The notes: a model not told the origin generated them from the letters alone. 17,426 bases of DNA from Spirogloea muscicola (GCA_009602725.1 WELB01000004.1:516145-533570); one strand, 5' to 3'. Shown: positions 9,401-17,426, counted from the first letter of the stretch. Numbers and translations: made by a program.

Positions 9401-12400
9401 ATCTTCCCTTAGTTCTGCCTGTCCTTCTTTCAAACAATAGCACAGTGCTCTTGCTGTTGAATGTAGTATATCATCCTCTCCATGCTTGAACAAACTCTCC
9501 TTCAATAAGCTCAACATGGCCACAAAATTCTGCACAGGTCGAACGAGCACCATCATTTTGTACACAGTATCAGCAGAGGCAGATTAGCACAGGCAACACA
9601 CGCGGGAGGAACGAGGCTGTCAGATTATCCTCTAAGCTACACAATACTGAAGACCTCAGAGCTGCCAGGGGCCTAAGGTCACCAACGATGCCAAGGCTTA
9701 CATACTAGTTTCTGGGTCAAGTGACATACAGCTTCTTGACGTTTGAGTGCATATAACTTCATGTCGAGTTGAAGAATGATCTCCATGATGCTGCCAAGCT
9801 TCTCCTTGTCTGCAATAAATTTTCGGATGAGCTTAGGCAGACTCTTCATGAAGCATGCTGTTAACTCTTGCTTGTTAGCGTCAAGCGTCTCCTGCGATGC
9901 AATCAAAATGACATCATTGGATAAGTTGCCTTGACCAGTGCAGCCAAAACCATGCTGTAAGTCGCACTCATTTTGCGGGCTATAAGCATCTGGCCAAGTG
10001 GATATGTGAGAGTCTCAGATTGTGGAGGTCAATGTCAGCTGGTTACACTGCAAGATCCTCAACGATCAACACTGTCAATTCATGTCGGAAAGTTGGAGTT
10101 ACCTTCTGACTCTTAAACCCTTGTGCCTTTCGCAAGTCCCCCAAGGCAGCAGCCTTTCCTTCAGTTGCCCGCTTGGCCGAAGCAGCGAGGAGCTTCAGCA
10201 AGCTGGACTGGTCGCTATCACCAACTTCATCTGACAGAAGTGCTCGCAAAAAGCACTTCCAATCCTGCATACATGAATTTGACCAAAACGACGAGGAGCT
10301 TCAGCAAGCTGGACAGGGCGCTGTCGCCAAGTTCATCTGACAGAAGTGCTCGCATTCTGATCCTTCTGATCCTGCATAGATGATCTGACTAAGCCCCGAA
10401 CATTAAAAGTCGGAGACTGCGTAGCTGTCCTCCAGATGGTTGCTTGAAGAGAGCCATCAACACTTTCCCTAGAGTCTAGGACCAGGACACTACATCTCCT
10501 AGAAAACAAGTTCTCAACATAAATTCACCACTCAAACCACAATAAAGCCTTAATCGTTGATCAGCCTTGACCGACTAGTGCACATGCTGCTTGCACAGCA
10601 AAGAGGCCTTTCTTGAAGAGATTATCCACACAATGGAGATGATACCCAACCTGCAGGACAGGCTCATGATGCCAGAGAGCATCAACTGCACGAAAACAGA
10701 GCCTCAAGAGACCTGCATCGCTCTGTAGAATCTCAACAATCTGAAGAAGACGGAAGGTGCCCCAATCCTTGGTGTCCTTGCGCCGGCCTGTCACACAAGG
10801 CATCAGAATCAGTGTTCCAGCTCGATGATGAGACCCCGAATACCAAAACCTCTGCTTAGATCATCTTATGTATGTCCTGCTACCACACACTTACGTTTGC
10901 CTTCCTCGGCACATGCTTCAGGTCTGAGAAAGTGCTCATGTATCAAGGTGCCTGTGGCCTGTCGTATCTGGAAGGACTCGTCTACAAGGAGGTACTTGAT
11001 AGATGCTATCTCATCTTTGTTGAGCAGCTGGAACCTGAAAAAGGATGAAATTCTTAGTTGTAAGCATAAGCGCATTCTGAGTGGTCCGTTCTGACTAACA
11101 CCATGATAACAGTGGGATCGAAGTGAGTGCAAATGCTGTTGCAGAATCTTAGATGCACGTCCTGCAATTAGAATTGGCTTTGCCATCACAGATATTGCAC
11201 TGTGTCACATACAGTGATTCAGCAGAGCTACTTGACTCCTACCAACACTCTCACCGAAGTAGCTCTCCAAGCAGTTGAATGGCCTCCTCTGCAACATGGA
11301 CATCAACATCATCTGCAAGCTCTATTATCCTTCCACTGAACCTGCCTGTGAAGAGCTCCATAGCTGGTATGTGCTCCTTCTCCCGGTAAAGTGCATGTAA
11401 TGAGGTGACAGCCTTCAAGCGTACACGAGCGTCCTGCCAATGAGACGAACATGACCACATGCCAAACAAGAATATATGAGGCCACGGAAAGGATCGGGAC
11501 AGAACGCACCAACGTGACACGCTGAAGCAGGTGCTCTTTGGTCCAAGTGCCACCTGACCTTGTCGTTTAGTGTCCATCCAAGGTACTTCAAGTACAGGTC
11601 TTGAAGGAAGAGCGAGGGAAGAGTCACTATCCAGTGGCCCAAGCAACCAATGCACTCTGCACGAACGCTTGGAAATACGTCTCTGTAGCGATGCATGAAG
11701 AGGCTGTCACAGGACGTCCAAGGAGTCACTATTATTGGTAGTAGTCATGGGTGTGGAAGAGCTACCTTATCTCGACATGTATTTCTGAGCAGCCTAGCTT
11801 GCAGTTCCAAATGACCGTATCACATTGCAAGTCTTGCTCACGAGGCTAAGCTATCTCCCCACTTACATCTGACAACATGCTGTCAAATATGGAGCAATTT
11901 GTGCTAGATGGTCACCCCTTGAAGAGATTGCGAATCATCTCATTGACCACCGTAATCTTCTCGTGTGTCTCTGACAGCAGCCGCGTGAGGGCAGCTGCTC
12001 TTGCACTATCGGTGCCTTTCTTCTTCTTCTTCTCCTCTGCGCTGAGTTGCCTCTGTAAGGTTTCTCTAGTTTCTCCAAATGACTTAGCGACCCTGACTAG
12101 AGAAGTCATCATCTGGAGCCCTGAAATACTTGCAACAAGACGGAAATTTCTCGGTGGCGTGCTGCACACACATTTGGCAACAATTGGTCAGAACTAAAGC
12201 CTCAGCTGGCTACTGAGAGCATTGAAAGTGTGGCTTACTGATTATATGTACTGCTTGCCTTGTGAGCATTCATATGCCAAACATAAAATCGCCGCCACCC
12301 TGCAAGTTGTCAGTTGTGAACTCACCAAGCCAAAGCCACGATGTAGTCAATGCACTTGTCCATGAGGACCTGGTCTTTGATGAGGTTGTCTTCACAGTCC

Positions 12401-12869
12401 TGAACCAGCGTGGCCCAGAGCTGCAAGATCTCCTTCTGAATTTTGTTGTCGCCTTTATCCTTGCCTTCCTCTACCTTTCCCTATATAACGGTTGAATGAA
12501 CATTTCATCACTTATCTGCTCCTTTATCGTCCCTGCCTTCGATGGAAGTGAGGGCAGTCTGCAGCCTGCAAGCACGTTGCAACAACAATTTGGATGCCCT
12601 GTGTACCTGTACTGCAATGGCCACCATGTGCCTAATGGTCTCGTCAACGTCTTGATCCTCGATGTTGGCCTCCTCAATAACAACGTCCACTCCACATGCC
12701 TGCCAGGCACAATATGCCATCAGAGCTAGACGCCAGCTGTTTAGTCCTCTCCGACAGTGCTTCATGGCTAGCTCCACAACGCGTCTCTCACCTTGAAGAG
12801 TAGCGTCAGAAGCTCTGCAGTAATCTCCCGTGGGTTCCGCCGCTCTGAGTGCTGCGTCTTGCGTGCCAT
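6460..12869 (-). CDS. SCC3: Cohesin subunit SCC3/STAG, 19 exons
   Basis: Exons in transcript order: 12869-12792, 12699-12607, 12480-12326, 12161-11916, 11703-11559, 11433-11255, 11034-10895, 10787-10651, 10264-10103, 9891-9730, 9529-9329, 9026-8880, 8752-8558, 8491-8293, 8011-7917, 7815-7678, 7555-7287, 7148-7036, 6902-6460. All phases join, giving 1098 residues, about the plant length. SCC3 is the HEAT-repeat subunit that binds the kleisin (SCC1/REC8) and DNA in nuclear cohesin. Landmarks: ELLTLLFK joined to ACG (about 19-29), part of the STAG domain; CTPPRNFRLVAS (from 109); the stromalin conservative domain with FMHRYRDV and YLKYLGWTLNDK (about 190-299); LPKLIRKFIADKEK; DEDPHAWRPF; an AT-hook KRRGRPRK (about 960-967); a Glu/Asp-rich stretch (about 980-1020). 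The start ATG has purine at -3 and G at +4, but the N terminus is shorter than in plants, so an upstream exon may be missing. The 6902 acceptor could shift by three bases. Confidence 0.95.
8048..8208. repeat. Three short repeats in an SCC3 intron
   Basis: The unit gccaactttgtgg followed by gcacagaa/gtggc occurs at about 8048-8077, 8142-8173 and 8176-8207, the last two adjacent with a 34-base period. Each begins GCCA and ends near TGGC, so it is a weak inverted repeat. The copies lie in the 281-base intron between exons 14 and 15 and do not disturb the splice sites. Just beyond them, AGTATACT appears twice (8235-8260). Function unknown. Confidence 0.65.
10291..10380 (-). pseudogene. Decayed duplicate of SCC3 exon 9 inside the preceding intron
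   Basis: The stretch from cgaggagcttcagcaagctgg at 10292 to the catcctgcat-like end near 10378 repeats 10186-10270, which spans the 5' part of exon 9 (10264-10103) and its acceptor, with a period of about 106 bases. On the minus strand the copy keeps the acceptor-like tgcaGGATC and the codons for RALLSDE, but it is one base longer before them. That shifts the frame, and the copy stops short of any donor. It therefore looks like a tandem duplication that left a dead partial exon, not an alternative exon. Confidence 0.8.
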
Positions 12870-13148
12870 CGCAGCAGCGAGCAGCAGCTGATGCAGAAGC
12901 TGAGAGCTCAAGAGCTCAAGAGATGCGCGATGGCCCACTTAGGGCGAGATGCGCCTAGCTAGGCAGCTCCCGGCAGCGGCGGCGGTCGCGCCGTCGTCGG
13001 CGGCGGCGGCACTGCTTCCCAGGGAGCCCCCGGAAGAAGGCCCGCTTTGAAGCCTCGGCGACCCCGCCAAAAGCAACAATGGCGGGAGTCATTGAGAAAG
13101 AGACTCTTCCGGGAGGTGGTTCGGCTCCTCAGTATAGCTTGTCAGATA
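12870..13148 (-). promoter_or_regulatory. Upstream region of SCC3
   Basis: GC-rich segments (12960-13030, with GGCGGCGGC runs) lie just upstream of the chosen SCC3 start, as at the other two genes here. The frame upstream of the start codon is open for about 20 codons back to a TAA at about 12930-12940 and contains no other Met. If a further 5' exon exists it should lie here or further right. I could not identify one. Confidence 0.35.
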
Positions 13149-13413
13149 TGCATGTGCTTACTCGGGGATATTAGCGTCCCCCTTAGCCAGCTCATTACCC
13201 AGTTAACAGGACATTTGTAAGGCTAGAATTGGCCTCCCTTTCAATTTCATGCGCACCGCGCGCCTTCTCTCTTCCGGGGATGCATGTGCTCACTCGGGGA
13301 TATTTAGTGTCCATCTTAGCGAGCTCATTACCCAGTTAACAGGTCATTTGTCAAGGCTAGAATTGGCCTCCCTTTCAATCTCATGCGCACCGCGCGCCTT
13401 CTCTTCCGGAAGA
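13149..13413. repeat. Two tandem copies of a 132-base repeat
   Basis: Copy 1 starts at 13149 and copy 2 at 13281. Each runs: tgcatgtgct, actcggggatatt, gctcattacccagttaacagg, ggctagaattggcctccctt, atgcgcaccgcgcgccttct. The copies differ at scattered bases. A third copy lies at 13948-14078. None encodes a recognisable protein. The unit also occurs in inverted, partial form at about 13628-13695 and 15345-15412. Confidence 0.9.
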
Positions 13414-13415
13414 GA

Positions 13416-13530
13416 GAAGAAGTGGCACTCCCAATGGGGGCAAGGGCTGCGAAAAGCCAGCCCAAAAAGAATTCACAAAGGTTCAGAGGGGCCTAAGAGC
13501 GGTGAGCAGCTACAAAGGGGCCTGAGGATG
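13416..13530 (+). repeat. Left arm of a 3.9 kb-spaced inverted repeat
   Basis: The strand reading gaagtggcactcccaatggg, then ggcaagggctgcgaaaagcc, then agcccaaaaagaa matches the reverse complement of 17208-17322 almost base for base over about 50 bases. It continues with lower identity (aggggcctaagagcggtgagcagc) for roughly 60 more. The reverse-complement partner is listed separately. The arms could be termini of a composite element or two independent copies of one repeat in opposite orientation. Confidence 0.85.
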
Positions 13531-13627
13531 CAATGGTAAAACAGGGGGAGGATGGATCACTCAATAAGTACGAGTGAGGAGCCTCAGATCCGACAGACTA
13601 GCTGCCGGGAAGCTATCACCCTGAAGA

Positions 13628-13695
13628 GAGAGAGAAGGCGCGCGGTGCGCATGAAATTAAAGCGAGGCCAATTCAAGCCATTACATTGTTCAGGC
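13628..13695. repeat. Inverted partial copy of the 132-base repeat
   Basis: This segment reads agagagaaggcgcgcggtgc, gcatgaaattaaagcgaggc and caattcaagcc, the reverse complement of the right half of the 132-base unit, then continues into ttacattgttcaggcag. With the copy ending at 13413 it forms arms around about 215 bases of unrelated sequence. The extension is shared with 15345-15420, so the full repeat is longer than the tandem unit. Confidence 0.8.
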
Positions 13696-13947
13696 AGAAA
13701 ATGCAGAAAGTGCAAAGAATGCAGCGCAAAGAATGTGGCTACATGAAAAGACGCCCTATACTAGGAGGGCCGGAGGTGCCACAGAGCGGGGGGAGCCGTG
13801 CTGACGGGGGCCATGTCGACTCGACCGGTACCGCTTGTGGAGCTGCTAGAGGAGGTTGAGGAAGCAGCAATGGCAGGAGGGAAGAGGGCGATGGCTGTGA
13901 TGCGATGGCATGGTGATGGCTTTCGGCACCTCTTCCTTTGGCTTATA
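13696..13947. other. Spacer between repeats, no gene recognised
   Basis: No gene is recognised. The plus-strand frame from 13798 (Met-rich start, LLEEVEEAAMAGGKRAM) is open but runs directly into the repeat unit at 13948, so it is unlikely to be a real protein. No RNA signature was seen. Confidence 0.5.
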
Positions 13948-14078
13948 TGCATGAGCTCACTCGGGGATATTAGTGTCCTCCCTAGTCAGCTCATTACCCA
14001 GTTAAACAGGGAAATTTGTGTAAGGCTAGAGTTGGCCTCCCTTTCAATCTCATGCGCACCGCGCGCCTTCTCTCTTGG
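13948..14078. repeat. Third copy of the 132-base repeat
   Basis: It begins tgcatgagctcactcgggga, keeps gctcattacccagttaaaca and the gcgcaccgcgcgccttctct block, and is in the same orientation as the tandem pair 535 bases to its left. Small insertions (ttaaacagggaaatttgtgt) distinguish it. It is followed by two GGCTGGC-type motifs at about 14108 and 14150 that face each other. Confidence 0.88.
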
Positions 14079-14940
14079 CTTTGGACATTGTCCATTTTTT
14101 TTGTGCTGGCTTTGCCCCTCTTCCCCATGGGCGAGCACTTCTTTCTGTGAGTGGCCAGCCCAGGGAAAAGTAGTAGTTGATGCCATTTGATCTGCCCATC
14201 CCAGCACGCCCTCGGGCTAGGTTGGAGACTCACAATATGAGCAGTCGGTGACTTCCTCTCAAGTCTGGCAAGCCTTGAAAGTCCGGAGTGAAGCAATAGC
14301 TGAGACTCAGTACGGGCTACGCACTCCATGCATTTGGAAGAGTCTTCCTTATAGTCCATGCTACTGAGGTTCTCGGTGCTTGCAGTAGTGGGCATTGATG
14401 GCTTGACTCTCAAGTGACTTTTAATATCAGCAGCCGCATTCTTCACACTGTGCCCGCTCTCCCAGTGACTCAGATGACAAGGTGCAAGCTGGCCCATTTG
14501 GGCGCCTGACTTCAGGCAGTGGAAGTGGTAGGAGGGCCTGAAGAGCTACAAGCAAAGTGGAAGAACTTCCCTCCGTCTCCATGAGATTGAGAACCCCGCC
14601 AATAGCGACTGTGATGACACATATGCGGGATTTGTCATCAATGGTATGCCGACCACAGTGGATGCCGGCCATTTATTCGCGATCCTAAAACAGATACAGG
14701 GACAGGTGCGCCGAAATTAAGGTCCAAACAGATCACTGGTCAATCTCTTAAGTAGCTAATTTATGTTTTGGGTACCTCAGCCAAGCCGTCCAAGTCAGGC
14801 ATGGTGGACTCGTAGCATGCCATGTATGTCAAAAACCTGGTGGACCTTGGCATAACGGTGAATCTCAAAAGTGTCCTCCAGATTGTCATTTCGCTGGGCG
14901 CCCGTGGTACTCCTTGCCTCTCATGTCAAGCTTGTCCAAC
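14079..14940. other. Spacer with short unassigned open frames
   Basis: Between repeats lies about 0.86 kb of moderate-GC DNA. Overlapping frames are open on both strands: for example a plus-strand frame of about 62 codons from 14533 to 14720 without a start Met, and a minus-strand frame at 14427-14672. None matches a family I know. The segment could be a remnant of a gene or of a mobile element. Splice-like strings exist but no set of exons joins convincingly. Confidence 0.45.
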
Positions 14941-15075
14941 TGTCTTAGGCTGGCCTTTTACAGCCGTCCCCCTTGAAAGCTTATAGCTTTTCCAAAAGGG
15001 GCGACGGCTGTGAAAGGTAAGGAACAGCTCTTACAAAGTAAAGGTGATGGCTGTGCGAGGCCAGCCCAAAGGAAC
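14941..15075. repeat. Inverted GGCTGGC-family element
   Basis: The left end reads ttaggctggccttttacagc; the right end reads tggctgtgcgaggccagccc. These are imperfect reverse complements. An internal pair, cagccgtccccctt with aaaaggggcgacggctg (about 14960-15014), can form a second hairpin. The right end matches the element at 5072-5112. There is no coding capacity. The nested inverted repeats resemble a miniature inverted-repeat element. Confidence 0.65.
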
Positions 15076-15159
15076 GAACAAGCTTCATAAGAAGTGGCTC
15101 GTCAAGGTGGCGAGGGCTGCAAGGTGGCAGGGCTATGCAAGTCGGGGTGACTCATTGCA

Positions 15160-15420
15160 GCTGCAAGTAATTTCGACTTGCGTTGCTGACTAGGGGTTAC
15201 TGAGCTGCCCCTCGCTGTAGCCACTTGCATAGCTGGGTGGTTTTAGCGCATTTCGGCCCTGTGGACCTTGTTCACTTATGGGCTGGCATTCACAGCCCTC
15301 GGCCCCTTTGAAAGAGCCGCTTTCTTTTCTACGAAGGGCCAGCCCAAGAGAGAGAATGCGCGCGGGGCGCATGAATTGAAAGGGAGGCCAATTCAAGCCA
15401 ATACATTGTTCAGGCAGAGT
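15160..15420. repeat. Composite repeat: gacttgc block, GGCTGGC pair, inverted 132-base unit
   Basis: From left to right: a block related to 5322-5375 (gacttgc, ctgactaggggttactgag); a facing pair gggctggcattcacagccct (15280-15299) and gggccagcccaag (15337-15349); then gcgcgcggggcgcatgaatt and aggccaattcaagcc, matching 13640-13680, and acattgttcaggcag. It therefore links the separate repeat types seen elsewhere in the window into one order, which is probably closest to the complete element. Confidence 0.65.
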
Positions 15421-15489
15421 CGAGTGCAGACTAACGGATTGGACAACGTTTGAAGCGGAGAGGGCCGGGAAGGTCTAAGCTACACTGCT

Positions 15490-16224
15490 TGTGTAACGTT
15501 CCCACCGTTTGAGAGTGCCAACGGTGCCGGTAACCTTACATGATCGTATCGTATCTACCGTTTGGGAGTCCCAAACGGTGCGGGTAGTCTGCTACACCCC
15601 GTGTAGCTAAGTACGGTCCGAAACCCCGGGCTTCGGACCGCGCGGCATCGTCTGCCGGTCGTACTGTCCGAGAAGCGCTGCTTCGCTTGCGCGCGGCATC
15701 GTCCGGGAGTCATCTCCATCCGCCAGGCGCTGCTTCGCTCGCGCGCGGCAGCGTCCGGCAGATCCGTTGTATTCGCTTGTCAGGCCCGCTCCTCAGGGGA
15801 AGGACCTTGGGGGCAGCCCTCGTCACACCCTCAGGGGAGGGGTGGCAGATGGAACGCTAATCAGTAGTAGGCCGAAGCCAGACTCCTCAGTCGGACCCGT
15901 GACGCCAAGAGAGGCACAGCCCTGCTGCTGCCTGCTGCCGCAGTCGCCGCCACAGCTCTGCTGCTGCCGCCTGCTGCTCAGCCCGTCGCCGCAGCTCGTC
16001 GCTGCAGGCCCCGCCGGCTCTCTGTAAGTACCATGTCTGCGCCCCTTACGGGGACAGCTGCTGACCCTCGGTGAGTCGCCGCCTTCCGGCGGTGCCTCAG
16101 GGTAAGACTTCCGCTGCGCTATGTGCGCGTACGTGTGCGCTGTGTGCGTTGGCGTTCCACTCTGTAAGGGGGGTTGTCTCCAAAACACCCTATGTCCGAA
16201 ACCCAAACAGGACGTTCTGACCCT
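15490..16224 (+). mobile_element. Possible solo LTR-like segment
   Basis: The segment starts TGTGTAACGTTCCC, similar to the TGTAACG start common in plant LTR elements, and could end at a CA near 16223-16224 (gatcagggaca). It holds a hairpin-rich GC block, a CTG-rich stretch, and a gtaagt at 16023. No gag, protease, reverse transcriptase or second LTR was found, no primer-binding site is clear, and no target duplication could be confirmed. It could equally be the promoter of an unrecognised gene. Confidence 0.2.
15503..15770. repeat. Array of hairpins with about 52-base spacing
   Basis: Hairpins: CACCGTT/AACGGTG (15503-15526); ACCGTTTGGG/CCCAAACGGT with a 3-base loop (15557-15579); GCTACAC/GTGTAGC with loop CCC (15591-15607); GGTCCGAA/TTCGGACC (15615-15639). 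Two GCGCTGCTTCGCT blocks follow (about 15675 and 15727). The string cgcgcggca(t/g)cgtc recurs at 15639, 15690 and 15742. Spacing of related modules is 51-53 bases. The function is unknown. Confidence 0.8.
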
Positions 16225-16889
16225 AACTGTGTGATCAGGGACAGAGATGTCACAGCTTGGGCGAATGGCTCCCTTAAATGGCTATGGAAGAAGCTTCTTT
16301 CGTCTTTTGCATAAGTCCCAATGCCGCATGGGTGCTCGCCCCGGTGTTGTCCTGCAGGTCAGTGGCGGTCGCCGGGTTGGGAAGCGGGCTCCTGGCGACG
16401 GCAGGCGGCGACGTCGACTGCGACGGCGGCGGCTGCTCGCCAGCTCTTGCGCATTGCGGCCCTTTTTTCGCCTTCCGGCCCTTTCGGACCCTGTTAAATC
16501 CTCTTGGGCTGGTGCCTCTCACAGCCATCGCCTTACTTTGGCAGAAGCTACTCGCTTCGTTTTGGCAATCCTTCTTGGCTGCTGTCTCTTGGTTTCGACA
16601 GGGCGACGCTTACTGCCATCTGGTTAATCAGTCAGCACGTGCCGACTACAGTTTGTTGAGAACCCACCCATTGCAGAATTCAATATAGTAGTTTCGTGAG
16701 TATCCTGCACCTTCTGGCCGTTTCAGACCCTGTACATTTGTTTGGGCTGGCCTTTGCAGTCGGTGCCTTAATTTGGAAGACCCGCTACTTCTTGGGCTGG
16801 CTTCTCACAATGAAGAGCTTACTTTCTCACAAGTCGTAAAGAGTGAGCTCATCCAAAGTGGGCGAGGGCTGTGAAAACCCAGCCCGAGG
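16225..16889. repeat. Region with scattered GGCTGGC-family copies
   Basis: Motifs ttgggctggtgcctctcaca (about 16504), tttgggctggcctttgcagt (16740), cttgggctggcttctcacaa (16792) and a reversed aaaacccagcccgagg (16873-16888) lie here. Two plus-strand frames (16247-16627, 16278-16688) are open but cross the repeats and resemble nothing known. The arrangement is like that at 14.9-15.4 kb. Confidence 0.55.
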
Positions 16890-16906
16890 AGGATGGACAA
16901 GGTCGT

Positions 16907-17044
16907 ATGGGGCCGAGCCATGCTGAGAAGCACTCCCACAGCAATTACCGCAGGATCACCGCAGTCGCCTTTGATCTGGACGAGCTGTTTACGCTTGCGG
17001 CATGCACGCCAGGCGGCAGCGGGCCACGAGGGCGGGAGGAGTGA
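16907..17044 (+). CDS. Small unassigned open frame, 45 codons
   Basis: The frame starts at ATG 16907 and ends TGA 17042-17044. It encodes a basic, His-rich start followed by RRITAVAFDLDELFTLAAC. The FDLD string recalls the first motif of HAD-type phosphatases, but the rest of that fold is absent and no GT donor lies between 16990 and the stop. The opposite strand is also open through this GC-rich stretch. It is more likely chance than a gene. It could be a first coding exon only if a GC donor is used. Confidence 0.12.
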   Translation: MGPSHAEKHSHSNYRRITAVAFDLDELFTLAACTPGGSGPRGREE

Positions 17045-17207
17045 GCCACGGGGCAGAGCTTGGGTGGTGCCGGCCCGGGGCGGCGCCGGGCGGGCGCTCA
17101 CACCGCCCCCGGGCGCTGCCGCGCCGGACGTCATGATGGCGCCCAGCGTGACCAACCCGCCACTATGGACACGAACGCCATCCGTATGCACCTGGCTGGC
17201 TTCCCCA
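17045..17207. other. GC-rich spacer
   Basis: This GC-rich stretch (cggcgccgggcgggcgctca) has open frames on both strands and no recognisable protein. It may be the edge of another promoter region. Confidence 0.4.
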
Positions 17208-17322
17208 GACGCTCCTCAACTTTGTGGCTGCTGATCGCTTGTAGGCCCCTCCAAACCTGTCACTTCTTTTTGGGCTGGCTTTTCGCAGCCCTTGCCCCCA
17301 TTGGGAGTGCCACTTCTTCCTT
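17208..17322 (-). repeat. Right arm of the 3.9 kb-spaced inverted repeat
   Basis: This segment reads tttttgggctggcttttcgc, agcccttgcccccattggga and gtgccacttctt, the reverse complement of 13416-13530. It includes a GGCTGGC/cagcc hairpin core. Beyond this core the two arms diverge on the outer side. It ends just before a CCC-rich tract at 17340. Confidence 0.85.
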
Positions 17323-17426
17323 ACTTCCAGCAGACAGCAACCCCCCCACCCCGGGCACGGCACCTACGCCGCCAGCCCGCCGCCGACGCCGCCACTCGCC
17401 CGGCGCGCCCGCGCGGCGGCCTCGCG
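17323..17426. other. Very GC-rich end of window
   Basis: The last hundred bases are mostly C and G (ccgccgccgacgccgccact, cggcgcgcccgcgcggcggc), similar to the region ahead of RPS29. It may be the promoter or first exon of a gene beyond the window. No coding call is possible. Confidence 0.4.

Noticed and set aside
12700-12791. An apparent frameshift in the first SCC3 exon, because the frame of ELLTLLFK and the downstream frame differ.
   Set aside because: A 92-base intron from 12791 to 12700 (AAG|GTGAGA donor, tggcag acceptor, phase 0) removes the conflict and joins ELLTLLFK directly to ACGVDVV, which matches the conserved SCC3 block.
14821-14985. Plus-strand peptide with LVDLGITVNL, resembling the active-site region of retroelement aspartic proteases.
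   Set aside because: The required Asp-Thr/Ser-Gly triad is not intact, and no reverse transcriptase, integrase or second protease motif is nearby.
1-17426. CRISPR arrays, bacterial operons, tRNA and rRNA genes.
   Set aside because: The intron-rich genes mark this as eukaryotic nuclear DNA. The repeats are few, unevenly spaced and differently oriented, and no tRNA arm pattern or rRNA segment was recognised by eye.

Overview
The window is eukaryotic nuclear DNA, most likely from the green lineage and probably a green alga. The three genes I can read are all split by GT-AG introns (one GC-AG), most of them about 65-390 bases long. As I remember the families, the predicted proteins look closest to land-plant and algal versions. 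This placement is inferred from protein similarity recalled from memory, not from a search.

Layout: (1) bases 1-1593, plus strand: small-subunit ribosomal protein RPS29 (uS14), three exons, the last coding only Tyr-Arg-stop, behind a GC-rich promoter region that starts with a CGC microsatellite. (2) 1594-2949: convergent intergenic DNA with nothing recognised. (3) 2950-4711, minus strand: HOP2 (homologous-pairing protein 2), seven exons, 225 residues. (4) 4712-6459: a GC-rich HOP2 upstream region, then repeat-derived intergenic DNA. (5) 6460-12869, minus strand: SCC3/STAG, the HEAT-repeat subunit of cohesin, 19 exons, 1098 residues, with an AT-hook and an acidic tail near the C terminus. (6) 12870-17426: gene-poor DNA filled with a local family of direct and inverted repeats, a dense array of short hairpins at 15.50-15.77 kb, and GC-rich segments. 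No convincing gene was found there.

SCC3 and HOP2 lie in tandem on one strand and both act on chromosomes in meiosis: SCC3 holds sister chromatids together inside cohesin, and HOP2 with MND1 helps the recombinases DMC1 and RAD51 pair homologues. Intact reading frames for both suggest the organism keeps meiotic machinery. Their adjacency may be chance. The repeats in region 6 share short hairpin motifs with the repeats between HOP2 and SCC3, which suggests one non-autonomous mobile family has spread through the locus. I saw no transposase, reverse transcriptase, CRISPR array, tRNA or rRNA.
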